A stretch of DNA of 64,000 bases from an uncultured Alphaproteobacteria bacterium (GTDB taxonomy: Bacteria > Pseudomonadota > Alphaproteobacteria > Micavibrionales > Micavibrionaceae). A model generated the notes under the pieces. The model searched no databases. It was not told where the DNA came from and saw nothing but the letters and a program-made list of their open reading frames with translations. The stretch is from the NCBI GenBank assembly GCA_937931645.1, contig CALHAR010000001.1:62001-126000 (forward strand), given 5' to 3'. This document shows, one piece after another, positions 33,892 to 42,521 of the stretch. Both the position numbers and the translations under genes were made by a program. The stretch's first letter is position 1; each line of letters begins with the position of its first letter.

Positions 33892-36261
33892 ATGGCAAAA
33901 CCAAATGAAGTGACATTAGAGAAAGCTCTTTCAATCGCAAAAGAGCAGCATCAAGCAGGTAATCTAACCTTAGCCGATAGAACATACAGAGATATTATAA
34001 ACACATATCCTGAAGATTTTACAAGCTTACATTATTTAGGAATTATCGCTTATCAACGCGGTGAACCCAAAGAAGGTGTCGATTATTTAAAGCGTGCAAT
34101 TGCCATAAACGAAAACAATCCAGAAACATGGAATGCCTACGCAGTCATGCTTGAACTCACAGGACAGGTTGATGACGCTATTGCATCATGGAATACAGCA
34201 TTAAAGCTCAAACCTGAATATCCAGACGCTTTCAGTAATTTGGGGAATGCTTTATATAAATGCGGAAGATATAAGGAAGCGCAAGATGCGTGTGAAAGAG
34301 CTTTAAAAACAAAACCTGACTTTCACGCCGCCCTTATCAATTTAGGGAATGCCATGGTCGCGCAAGGTAAAAACGAAGAGGCCATTACAGAATGGAAGAA
34401 AACTCTCGCCACTAACCCAGGTAATCATAACGCCCTTATTAACATTGGGAACGCCCTACGAGATTTAGGACGGATACAGGAGTCAGAAGAATATTGCCGT
34501 AAGGCCTTATCTTTATATCCCGATAACCCAGATGCTTTATTAAATTTAGGAAACACTTTAAACGATCAAGCGCAATATAAAGAAGCTGAAGAGCTCTTTA
34601 GGCGCGCCAGCAATATAAAACCAGACTTTGCCAAAGCACATAATAACTTAGCCATCACCTTAATTAATCAATTAAGGTTTGACGAAGCCATGACCGCTGC
34701 TAAATACGCTATCGCGTTCGACTCTAATTATGCAGAAGCCTACGGTAATTTAGCTGTTATCCTTAGACAGTTAGGGCACTTACCCGAAGCCGAAGAAGCG
34801 GCCCGAAAAGCTTTATCCTTACAACCAACCTCCGTCGAAGCCATGGTTGATTTAGGGGAAATTTTATTCCTCATTGATAATTATGAAGAAGCCGTCACCT
34901 TATTTAACGATGCGCTAGAATTAGAACCCGAAACACCAAGATTCTATATAAAGTTAAGTACCGCACTCGACAACGCAGGGCGTCCTGAAGAAGCCATCGA
35001 GGTTTTAGAAAAAGCTGTCGAGAAAAACCCTGAAATGCCCGAAGCTTATCACTTAAAAGGAGTGACACATCTTTCATCCAACGAAACTGATAAGGCTCTG
35101 GAGGCATTAAACAAAGCTCTAGAAATAAAACCTGATTTCCCTGAAGCCATTGCAACAAAGTCAGAGCTATTCCAATCACTAGGAAAAATGGAAGAAGCCG
35201 CAGGACTCGCCAGAGAAGCTCTAGAAATAAACAACAAAATACCCGGTCTTTATTTAACCCTTAGTAAAGTAAAAAAATTCACCAAAGATGACCCTGATTT
35301 AAAAATCATGGAAGAGCTCGCCAGTGATATGGACAAGTATGGCAAGACGCAAATTCCGCCTCTTTGCTATGGCTTATTTAAAGCTTACGAAGATATTGAA
35401 AACTATGATGAGTCTTTTAAGTTTTTGAAAAAAGGTGCCGAGATAAAACGTTCTACTGTTTACTACAAATCAGAAAACCAAGGGAGCTTCTTTGAAATAA
35501 CCAAACAATCAATAACAAAAGAATATATTGATGAATTTAAAGGCAAAGGCTGTGATTCAGACACTCCAATTTTTATTGTCGGTATGCCGCGATCAGGAAC
35601 AACCTTAACCGAACAAATAATATCTTCTCATCCAGATATATTTGGCGCAGGAGAACTATACGCACTCGCCCGAACAGAAAAAGAAATAGGCGCTTTAAAT
35701 CTTGATAGCGCAAAACAATGGGGGCAAAATTATATTGATATAACACGCGCCATTAGCGAAGAAAGTAAAACGGCCAGAAAAATAACAGACAAAATGCCAG
35801 GGAACTACGCGCGTATCGGACAGATTGCCGCCGCTCTACCAAACGCAAAAATAATTCACTGTAGAAGAAACCCTATTGATACCTGTTTTTCCTGTTACAA
35901 ACAAATTTTTGCTAGAGGGCATTACTGGTCTTATGACTTAGAAGAAATGGCAACGCATTATGAACAATATAATAATTTAATGGAGCATTGGCGTAAAGAA
36001 ATTCCAGATCGTTTCCTAGAAATAGATTACGAAGACACAATCAATGATTTTGAAAATCAAGCGCGTAAATTAATCGACTATGTTGGCATGGATTGGAACG
36101 ATGCCTGTTTAGCACCGCATAAGTCAAAACGTTCTGTCCTAACGGCAAGTAAAGGGCAGGTTAGAAAACCTATCTATAAGACTTCTATTCAGGCATGGAA
36201 ACGTTACGAGGAAGAGCTTGCACCACTTGCCGCACGATTAGAAAAATATGTGAGAAATTAA
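33892..36261 (+). CDS. TPR-repeat sulfotransferase
   Basis: 789 residues. Residues 1 to about 470 are a run of a dozen TPR units (for example LNNLGNALYKCGRYKEAQDA-like units: FSNLGNALYKCGRYKEAQDA). After a helical linker comes a sulfotransferase domain with the PAPS P-loop FIVGMPRSGTTLTEQI (about 563), GAGELYALAR, and the 3'-phosphate motif HCRRNPIDTCFSCYKQ (about 660). It would transfer sulfate from PAPS to a protein or glycan brought by the TPR part; no signal peptide, so cytoplasmic. It converges with the flagellin gene with only two bases between stops. Fusions of this type are common in alphaproteobacteria with unknown targets; flagellin or an LPS sugar are candidates. Confidence 0.85.
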   Translation: MAKPNEVTLEKALSIAKEQHQAGNLTLADRTYRDIINTYPEDFTSLHYLGIIAYQRGEPKEGVDYLKRAIAINENNPETWNAYAVMLELTGQVDDAIASWNTALKLKPEYPDAFSNLGNALYKCGRYKEAQDACERALKTKPDFHAALINLGNAMVAQGKNEEAITEWKKTLATNPGNHNALINIGNALRDLGRIQESEEYCRKALSLYPDNPDALLNLGNTLNDQAQYKEAEELFRRASNIKPDFAKAHNNLAITLINQLRFDEAMTAAKYAIAFDSNYAEAYGNLAVILRQLGHLPEAEEAARKALSLQPTSVEAMVDLGEILFLIDNYEEAVTLFNDALELEPETPRFYIKLSTALDNAGRPEEAIEVLEKAVEKNPEMPEAYHLKGVTHLSSNETDKALEALNKALEIKPDFPEAIATKSELFQSLGKMEEAAGLAREALEINNKIPGLYLTLSKVKKFTKDDPDLKIMEELASDMDKYGKTQIPPLCYGLFKAYEDIENYDESFKFLKKGAEIKRSTVYYKSENQGSFFEITKQSITKEYIDEFKGKGCDSDTPIFIVGMPRSGTTLTEQIISSHPDIFGAGELYALARTEKEIGALNLDSAKQWGQNYIDITRAISEESKTARKITDKMPGNYARIGQIAAALPNAKIIHCRRNPIDTCFSCYKQIFARGHYWSYDLEEMATHYEQYNNLMEHWRKEIPDRFLEIDYEDTINDFENQARKLIDYVGMDWNDACLAPHKSKRSVLTASKGQVRKPIYKTSIQAWKRYEEELAPLAARLEKYVRN

Positions 36262-36263
36262 CC

Positions 36264-37841
36264 CTAAACTAAAATTCCACTAGAGCCTGTAAATATCTCA
36301 AGAATGCTTGCACTACTGCTACTTGCAAGACTGAGAGACGTTGTCGCTAAATCTAACCTTGTTTGAGTAGCAAGAAGGTTGGCCCCCTCTTCATTAAGGT
36401 CAGCGTCAAGTAAGTCGCTTGCACCGGATTCTAAATTCACAATAAGGTTTCTTGTAAATTCCTCCCGTATTTCAACAATAGAAAAATCTGTAGCTAACTT
36501 CGTTCCGTAATCTCGCACAGTATCAATCGCTTCACGAATATTACGGATAGCGTCTTCAACTTGGGTTGGGTTCTGAAAGTTTATATTATCTAAACCCAAG
36601 CCTTCAATTGTAAAATCTGTCCCTGCAACTTCTAATTGGCTTTTTTGTTCACGGTCACGGCTAAAATCAATAACTAAATCTTCTTGTCCCAATAAATTAA
36701 TGCCACGGAAACTCGCATCTTCAACAATAGCGTCAATTTGTTCTAAAAATATCTGGTTCTCCTGACGAAGTTGCTCAGATAGTGGTAGTGATGTTGCTTC
36801 AAAACGCGCCTGAAACCCTTCTTGAGAGATAATGGTATTATAAATAGCAACGTCAGATATTTGTCCGTCAAACGCAAAACTTCCATTGGCGCGCGCAGGG
36901 GCATTACCAGGCCCATCATCATGGAAATATACGTTTTGATTAACTGCACCAATTCCATTAAAATTTGGGTGATTACCAATAAAAGCACCACCTAAATCCG
37001 CAGAACCAAAAGCTTCACCATTTAAATATCCCGTAAAGCGTTCATTGGGGCCATCTTGCGTAAATGCCACATGGTAAGAAACGCCTGCCTCAACAGGCAC
37101 ACTAATATCTAGGGGGCCAAAACCGCCTGCATTTGTTGTTCGTCCATTAACACGCAAAAGACCATCATCAATATAAATATTTAAACTATTAACCGTGCCG
37201 CCTTCTTCAAACAACACCTGACGACCAGATGTTGTATTGGCATTAAAAATAAGCTCAACCGTTCTTTCAGGAAAGGGCCCAGGGGTATTAATCGAGTTAT
37301 CATTTGGAATCGCAATAAACTGATTTGTTCCATCAAATGTTGCCGCAGGGCCACCAGCCCCGAAAAATAATATCTCATCACTTTGCCCAACACCATTAGT
37401 AAAAATACCATCACCCCCGTCACCCAAGGTTCCTAGGTTTTCAGCCACTGGTCCATCGGCATCATCGAGGCGAAAATAACCAACAGGCGAGTCTGCCAAA
37501 ATTAAGTCTGGCAAAGCAGAGCTCGTCCCCTCTAACGTTTCCCTAGCGGCGAGAGCTTGCGTTTCTGCTAAGTTAAGAATATTTTCAAGTGTTTCAACAC
37601 CCGTTAAAGCTTGTTGAATTGTACGCGTACCAAGGTTAATACCGTCAAGTAAATTATTAAACCCATCAGCCCTAAAGTTAAGAGCTGCAGCAGCAAAGAA
37701 ATTTTGTGGTTGATCTGTAGGGCGGTTAACCTTTTGTCCTGTAGCCAAGCGTTCAGAGGTCTGGTCAAGGTTCTCCCTCGCCAGACGAATGCTTGTCAAT
37801 GTGCTTTTAACTGTCGCACTTACTACAATATCACTACCCAT
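36264..37841 (-). CDS. Flagellin with an inserted LamG/concanavalin-like domain
   Basis: 525 residues. Residues 1-105 are the flagellin N-terminal D0/D1 part (TSIRLARENLDQTSERLATG, AALNFRADGFNNLLDGINLG). Residues about 111-350 form a LamG-like beta sandwich: SPVGYFRLDD, AATFDGTNQFIAIPN, ERTVELIFNA, YIDDGLLRVNG, AGVSYHVAFTQDG, GYLNGEAFGSADLG and FDGQISDVAIYNTIIS. Flagellin text then resumes in the same D1 segment (FLEQIDAIVEDASFRGINLLG) and runs through the C-terminal D1/D0 (LDLATTSLSLASSSSASILEIF). Without the insert the protein is about 285 residues, normal for alphaproteobacteria. So the insert lies between ND1a and ND1b, not at the usual D2/D3 site. The filament would display a lectin-like fold. 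A sigma-54 promoter precedes it. Confidence 0.88.
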   Translation of the reverse strand: MGSDIVVSATVKSTLTSIRLARENLDQTSERLATGQKVNRPTDQPQNFFAAAALNFRADGFNNLLDGINLGTRTIQQALTGVETLENILNLAETQALAARETLEGTSSALPDLILADSPVGYFRLDDADGPVAENLGTLGDGGDGIFTNGVGQSDEILFFGAGGPAATFDGTNQFIAIPNDNSINTPGPFPERTVELIFNANTTSGRQVLFEEGGTVNSLNIYIDDGLLRVNGRTTNAGGFGPLDISVPVEAGVSYHVAFTQDGPNERFTGYLNGEAFGSADLGGAFIGNHPNFNGIGAVNQNVYFHDDGPGNAPARANGSFAFDGQISDVAIYNTIISQEGFQARFEATSLPLSEQLRQENQIFLEQIDAIVEDASFRGINLLGQEDLVIDFSRDREQKSQLEVAGTDFTIEGLGLDNINFQNPTQVEDAIRNIREAIDTVRDYGTKLATDFSIVEIREEFTRNLIVNLESGASDLLDADLNEEGANLLATQTRLDLATTSLSLASSSSASILEIFTGSSGILV

Positions 37842-37874
37842 TTATGCCTTCCCGCAATTAATCGGTATTTACAA

Positions 37875-37890
37875 TGCAAGCCTCATACCA
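37875..37890 (-). promoter_or_regulatory. Sigma-54 promoter of the flagellin gene
   Basis: Minus-strand TGGTATGAGGCTTGCA: GG and GC are 10 bases apart (-24/-12). The match to TGGCAYR-N4-TTGCW fails at one position only. The expected transcript start, near 37864, gives a leader of about 23 bases with GGAAGG before the ATG. Late flagellar genes of Caulobacter are RpoN-dependent in the same way. Confidence 0.8.
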
Positions 37891-37898
37891 AATGGTAA

Positions 37899-37914
37899 AG
37901 ATGTTTCTACATCT
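37899..37914. promoter_or_regulatory. Palindrome upstream of the sigma-54 promoter
   Basis: AGATGT-TTCT-ACATCT, a six-base perfect inverted repeat, ends nine bases upstream of the -24 element. A dimeric regulator could bind here. It is closer than usual for an activator such as FlbD, so repression or IHF-like action is also possible. Confidence 0.35.
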
Positions 37915-37990
37915 CCAGTTTATATGACTTTAACGGCTGACATTATTTAAATCATCATTCTAATATTACAGTAAAAACGTTAAATAATCG

Positions 37991-38923
37991 TTAGAAAAGC
38001 TTTGTATGTACTATTTTTTTGGAAAATCCCCACTGCATTACCCCAACATAAAGGCTCCAGACAATTTCACTCATCACAATAAATAACACAACATTGGCGT
38101 CAAAATAAGCAAACGCCAAACCAACGGATAGTGAGTTATTCATTGCTCCGGAGGCAAATATGTACGAAATACGATCTTTCTTTTGAACAAAAAAAGAACA
38201 TATGAAGCCGAAAAGGTAAAAAATAGCAAACAAGCCCAACATAACAAAAAAAGCTATCAAAGCGGTATCTACATTATCTAAGAAATATTCCTTTTGCGTT
38301 GCCATAACAATAAAAAGAATGAAAGATAGAATAACCACAGACGACGCTTGGCTATACTTTTTTACGAAAGGCGCCATCTTCTTTGATTTATAAACCACAC
38401 CAAAATATAAAATGACTGGGACAAACACCACAAAAACCAATGTCAAAAAGAGCTTCCAAACATCGACACTAATCGTATGTCCTAGAAAAGAAAAAACTGC
38501 AAAAATCAAAACAGGAGCAAGAAGACTCGATAAAATTGTAATACTTAATCCCAAAACAACATTTCCTCTTGCCATCGAACACAGAGCCGCTACAGAAACT
38601 CCAGCAGGCATTAATGCAAGCAATAAGACACCTGTTGAAAATTGAGGAAAAAAATGATGTGCTGCATAGAATAGTATCAATGGTAAAATTGTATATCGAA
38701 TAAGGGAAAATGATCCCACTTGAAAAATATCAATCTCCAAAAAGGTAACAGGTTTAATATCCGCACAAGATAAAAAGATCAGAACTGCCGTTAGAATTAT
38801 TGCAATCTCATCGGCCTTATCACCCAAATAATCTCCAACACCAGAGAAAAAGAAACCGCTAATAAAACCAATCAGGAGCAAAAGAGAAAAGTTATTTTCA
38901 ATCGTCGATTTTATTTTACCCAT
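37991..38923 (-). CDS. Bile acid:sodium symporter (BASS) family transporter
   Basis: 310 residues with eight to ten membrane segments. FLSCADIKPVTFLE sits after helix 2, and the signature LMPAGVSVAALCSMARGNVVLGLSIT-like text (LMPAGVSVAALCSMARGNVV) matches the BASS crossing region with the sodium-site residues; SGAMNNSLSVGLAF is the second unwound helix. Family members take up bile acids, pantoate, pyruvate and other organic anions with sodium; the substrate here cannot be read. It ends the recJ operon (10 bases after recJ stop). Confidence 0.78.
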   Translation of the reverse strand: MGKIKSTIENNFSLLLLIGFISGFFFSGVGDYLGDKADEIAIILTAVLIFLSCADIKPVTFLEIDIFQVGSFSLIRYTILPLILFYAAHHFFPQFSTGVLLLALMPAGVSVAALCSMARGNVVLGLSITILSSLLAPVLIFAVFSFLGHTISVDVWKLFLTLVFVVFVPVILYFGVVYKSKKMAPFVKKYSQASSVVILSFILFIVMATQKEYFLDNVDTALIAFFVMLGLFAIFYLFGFICSFFVQKKDRISYIFASGAMNNSLSVGLAFAYFDANVVLFIVMSEIVWSLYVGVMQWGFSKKIVHTKLF

Positions 38924-38932
38924 TTTTCTCTC

Positions 38933-40777
38933 CTATATTGCTCTTCTTATATTTTCTTGATTCACACCCACCTTCGAAAAACTATCGTTTCCATCGATAA
39001 GGTGGAACTCTACAGACTCCCGTCCTTGCCAATTATTAATTTGAAATTGCCCAACAAGATGAAAATTTGTGTTTCTCGCATTCTTTAAAAGCATTTGACC
39101 CAGCTCTGTATCTATACCGCTAAAGAACATCGCTTTCATCCGCCCACCACCATCTGAATCGCTCAATATCATACGGATGTGTTTATCTTTCAGAACATCG
39201 ACTTGGCTCACCTTCACATCTGATAACGCAAAAATAGGTTCTGGATTACCCATACCAAATGGCCCCACATTATAATTAAGTAATTTGATAAATTCTGGTT
39301 TTGCACCACACACCGTCGCAATACCATCAACATCGATTGATGGTATTTCTTCAATCGTGTCTTTATGCGTTGAGATATATTCTGCAATAAATTTTTTAAA
39401 ATCATCCAAGCGGTCTGGTATAATTGTAAAACCACCTGCCATTGCATGCCCCCCACCTTTTAGTAAAATACCTTCATGTCGCGCCGCGATGAAAATATCA
39501 GCCATGTTTACACCTTTGACAGAGCGACCAGACCCCCGCCCCTCTATGACACCATCATCATTTTCAACATAAGTCACAACAATAGCCGGCTTGTTATATT
39601 TTTCTTTAAGTCGTCCTGCAACAAGACCACTTAAACCAGAATGAAAGGATTCATCATCAACTAAAATAAAATTTTCATTATTACCTTTTAAGAACTCAAC
39701 TTTATTCAAGGCAACTTGCATCATGTTAGATTGTATTTTTTTACGCTCGTTATTACACTCATCTAAAGCATAAGCGATAGATTGCGCTTCATCAGGATCA
39801 TCGGTTGATAATAGTTTTGCCCCAAGATCAGAACGATGAACACGGCTTCCAGCATTAATCCTAGGGCCAATAGACCACCCTGCATCTTTTGGTGTCGGGG
39901 CGACCTCAATCCTACCAACCTGACACAATGCTTTAATTCCTTGATTATTATGTTGCGCCATTTGTTCAAAGCCAACTTTGACAAATAGACGATTAACGCT
40001 TTTTAACGGCACCATATCGCAAATTGTACCAAGACCAACCAAATCCATCCAAGACTTTAAAGGCGCTTCGCTCTTTCCTGTTTCTTTAAAATACCCTTTA
40101 TCACGTAAGGCGCTATTAACTGCAACGCACGCCATAAAAGAAACACCGCACGCCGCCAACATATCTAAACCAGACTCATCATCTTGACGTTTGGGGTTAA
40201 TAATATGCGCCGCCACCGGTAATTCATCTTCGGCTTCATGGTGGTCAAAAACTGAAACCCGTAACTCTATATCATGAGCCGCTTGCAATGGCTCAAACGA
40301 TGTTGTTCCACAATCGGCAATAATAAGAAATTCCACACCTTGATCTTTTAACGTCTGCATTGCCTCCGTGTTTGGGCCATAACCTTCCGTGAGACGATCA
40401 GGGATATAAACTGAAGGGTGAATATCAAAATGACGGAAGAATCGCGTTAAAATCGCTGCCGATGTTGCCCCATCAACATCAAAATCTGCAAAGATACCAA
40501 TAGGTGTTCCTTTTATAATACACTCTGCACAATCTTCTGCGAACTCCTTCATACCTTTAAAAGAAAATGGATCAGGAAAATGATCCCTTAATGTCGGGTA
40601 TAAATATTCAGTAACATCGTTAGATTTTATACCACGTTGCACCAACATCCGCGCGACAAATTCAGGTAAGCCATGATTTTGCGCTAGACGAGTTACCCCA
40701 TCATCGTCCGTTTTTGCGAAAGCCCACCGCTTATTACCAAGGGACTTTTCTATATTAAAAAGGGAAGAAGGAAGCAT
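38933..40777 (-). CDS. recJ: Single-stranded-DNA-specific exonuclease RecJ
   Basis: 614 residues. DHH phosphoesterase motifs: IFADFDVDGATSAAIL (I), IADCGTTSFEPL (II), SVFDHHEAEDELP (III), WMDLVGLGTICDMVPL (IV). The DHHA1 part has FHSGLSGLVAGRLKEKYNKPAIV and GRGSGRSVKGVNMADIF, with HAMAGGFTI. The C-terminal OB fold ends with WQGRESVEFHLID. It degrades single-stranded DNA 5' to 3' in recombination and repair. Gene order hom-glpX-[transporter]-recJ is the alphaproteobacterial pattern. Confidence 0.96.
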   Translation of the reverse strand: MLPSSLFNIEKSLGNKRWAFAKTDDDGVTRLAQNHGLPEFVARMLVQRGIKSNDVTEYLYPTLRDHFPDPFSFKGMKEFAEDCAECIIKGTPIGIFADFDVDGATSAAILTRFFRHFDIHPSVYIPDRLTEGYGPNTEAMQTLKDQGVEFLIIADCGTTSFEPLQAAHDIELRVSVFDHHEAEDELPVAAHIINPKRQDDESGLDMLAACGVSFMACVAVNSALRDKGYFKETGKSEAPLKSWMDLVGLGTICDMVPLKSVNRLFVKVGFEQMAQHNNQGIKALCQVGRIEVAPTPKDAGWSIGPRINAGSRVHRSDLGAKLLSTDDPDEAQSIAYALDECNNERKKIQSNMMQVALNKVEFLKGNNENFILVDDESFHSGLSGLVAGRLKEKYNKPAIVVTYVENDDGVIEGRGSGRSVKGVNMADIFIAARHEGILLKGGGHAMAGGFTIIPDRLDDFKKFIAEYISTHKDTIEEIPSIDVDGIATVCGAKPEFIKLLNYNVGPFGMGNPEPIFALSDVKVSQVDVLKDKHIRMILSDSDGGGRMKAMFFSGIDTELGQMLLKNARNTNFHLVGQFQINNWQGRESVEFHLIDGNDSFSKVGVNQENIRRAI

Positions 40778-40788
40778 TAAAACCTCTA

Positions 40789-41469
40789 TTATTCTACATC
40801 AAAAGGTTTTATTCTCTTACTCAAATACATAAAAGGAGTGTCTAATAAGGCTATTAAAACTTTCAAAATAATACCTGTAAAAATAATCTGAACAAAAACA
40901 TTATTCGGCATTGTGCCATAAAAAGCTAACGTAAAAAACAAAATAGAATCAATAACTTGTGACATTATCGTACTACCTATGTTACGCATCCAAAGAAAAC
41001 GGCCTTTTGTCATTTCTGAAATTCTATGGTATATCCACACATCAAAGTGCTGCGCTATTAAATATGCAAAAAATCCGGCAGCCATAACTCTAATTGTAGA
41101 ACCATAAACGACAGACATTGCATCTGAATGTTCTTGAGAAAACCTTAAAGGCTCAAAAAAAAGATTCATTTGTGTCATTAAAATAAAGACCACTCCAACA
41201 AAGAAACTCATTCTAACAGTTTGAAACCCGACAGCCTTCCCATACTTTTCTGTAAGCATGTCCGTTGCTAAGAATATTCCCGCATATGTTACCAACCCTG
41301 CCGAAGCGGTAAAACCAAAGAAATCAAAAAACTTTGTCGTAATACACAACGTTATAATATAGGAAGTAATAAGGAATGCTTGAAGCCAAATCTTCCCCAT
41401 CTTATAAAAAATTAATGCAATTATTATATAAGAAAATAAAAATCCAACCGCTAAAAGTTCGTTACTCAT
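40789..41469 (-). CDS. yhhQ: Queuosine precursor transporter, YhhQ/DUF165 family
   Basis: 226 residues with six membrane helices. Typical text: YAGIFLATDMLTEKYGKAVGF (helix with the D-x-x-x-E-x-Y-G motif), AYLIAQHFDVWIYH, RNIGSTIMSQVIDSILFFTLAF, and ALLDTPFMYLSKRIKP. The family imports preQ0/preQ1 for queuosine tRNA modification. It is placed between glpX and recJ, 11-12 bases from each, so it is in their operon. Confidence 0.9.
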   Translation of the reverse strand: MSNELLAVGFLFSYIIIALIFYKMGKIWLQAFLITSYIITLCITTKFFDFFGFTASAGLVTYAGIFLATDMLTEKYGKAVGFQTVRMSFFVGVVFILMTQMNLFFEPLRFSQEHSDAMSVVYGSTIRVMAAGFFAYLIAQHFDVWIYHRISEMTKGRFLWMRNIGSTIMSQVIDSILFFTLAFYGTMPNNVFVQIIFTGIILKVLIALLDTPFMYLSKRIKPFDVE

Positions 41470-41481
41470 ATTATACTCTCT

Positions 41482-42504
41482 CTATTCATCTTGGGAAGAA
41501 AATCCCGTTTTGCGGTTAAAATTATGAGTTGATTCAATACGGCGTGTTGTACCAGATTTTGACCGCATAACGATTGAATGTGTTGTTGCCCCATTGGCAT
41601 AACGGCGAACTCCCGGTAACATTGGCCCCGTTGTCACACCCGTTGCCGCAAACATAACATTATCAGGCTTGGCAAGATCATCTGTTGTATAGACTTTATT
41701 ATAATCGGTAATTCCCCATTTATCAGCACGCGCCTTTTCATCATCATTACGAAAGATCAATCGTCCCAACATGTGACCACCAACGCATTGTAACGCTGCC
41801 GCAGCCAAAACACCTTCAGGTGCACCGCCTGTACCAACATAAAAATCGATACCTGTGCTCGTATCCGTCGCCGCAATAATTCCTGCAACGTCGCCATCAG
41901 GGATAAGGGAAATACGCGCACCTGCTTCACGTATCCCTTTAATGATTTCATCATGACGTGGGCGATCCATAACGCAAACTAATAAATCTTCAATACTCTT
42001 ACTTTTTGCTTCCGCAATTTTTTTTAAAATATCACCAATCGGTGCGTCTAAATCTAAAACATCGGCAGGGACATCTTTACTAACTGCCATCTTTTCCATG
42101 TAAGTATCTGGTGCATGAAGAAAGCCATCTTTATCCGTCATCGCCATAACAGTAATAGCATTCGCACCCCCTTTAGCGGTAATCGTTGTCCCCTCTAATG
42201 GATCAAGCGCAATATCAACCTCTGGGCCACCCGCACCAACTTCTTCACCAATATAAAGCATGGGGGCCTCATCACGTTCACCCTCACCAATGACAACACG
42301 CCCTTTTATAGACAGAGAGTCAAAAGCATAACGCATCGCGTCAACAGCAGCTTTATCCGCCGCCTTTTCATCACCACGCCCCACCATAAGAGAAGCCGCA
42401 AGAGCCGCCGCCTCTGTAACTCGAACCGCTTCTAAAGCTAGATTCCTATCCATAAGGTCATTATCGATCATTTCTTTATTATCTTTCATGGTAATAAGAC
42501 TCAT
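41482..42504 (-). CDS. glpX: Class II fructose-1,6-bisphosphatase
   Basis: 340 residues. It has RNLALEAVRVTEAAALAAS, GEGERDEAPMLYIGEEVG with the metal-binding Glu, and the active-site run DIALDPLEGTT (Asp and Glu of the metal site). Later come ICAATDTSTG-like text (IIAATDTSTGIDFYVGTGGAPEGV, shortened here to its core TGGAPEGV) and the C-terminal SIVMRSKSGTTRRIESTH. It removes the 1-phosphate of fructose-1,6-bisphosphate in gluconeogenesis. It sits 18 bases after hom, the usual alphaproteobacterial order. The exact start could be the internal Met before IDNDLMDRNL. Confidence 0.95.
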   Translation of the reverse strand: MSLITMKDNKEMIDNDLMDRNLALEAVRVTEAAALAASLMVGRGDEKAADKAAVDAMRYAFDSLSIKGRVVIGEGERDEAPMLYIGEEVGAGGPEVDIALDPLEGTTITAKGGANAITVMAMTDKDGFLHAPDTYMEKMAVSKDVPADVLDLDAPIGDILKKIAEAKSKSIEDLLVCVMDRPRHDEIIKGIREAGARISLIPDGDVAGIIAATDTSTGIDFYVGTGGAPEGVLAAAALQCVGGHMLGRLIFRNDDEKARADKWGITDYNKVYTTDDLAKPDNVMFAATGVTTGPMLPGVRRYANGATTHSIVMRSKSGTTRRIESTHNFNRKTGFSSQDE

Positions 42505-42521
42505 AGCTTTATCTTTCTTTT

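Noticed and set aside
33892-36261. O-GlcNAc transferase, another TPR-fused enzyme
   Set aside because: The catalytic half has the PAPS-binding PRSGTTL loop and lacks glycosyltransferase 41 motifs.
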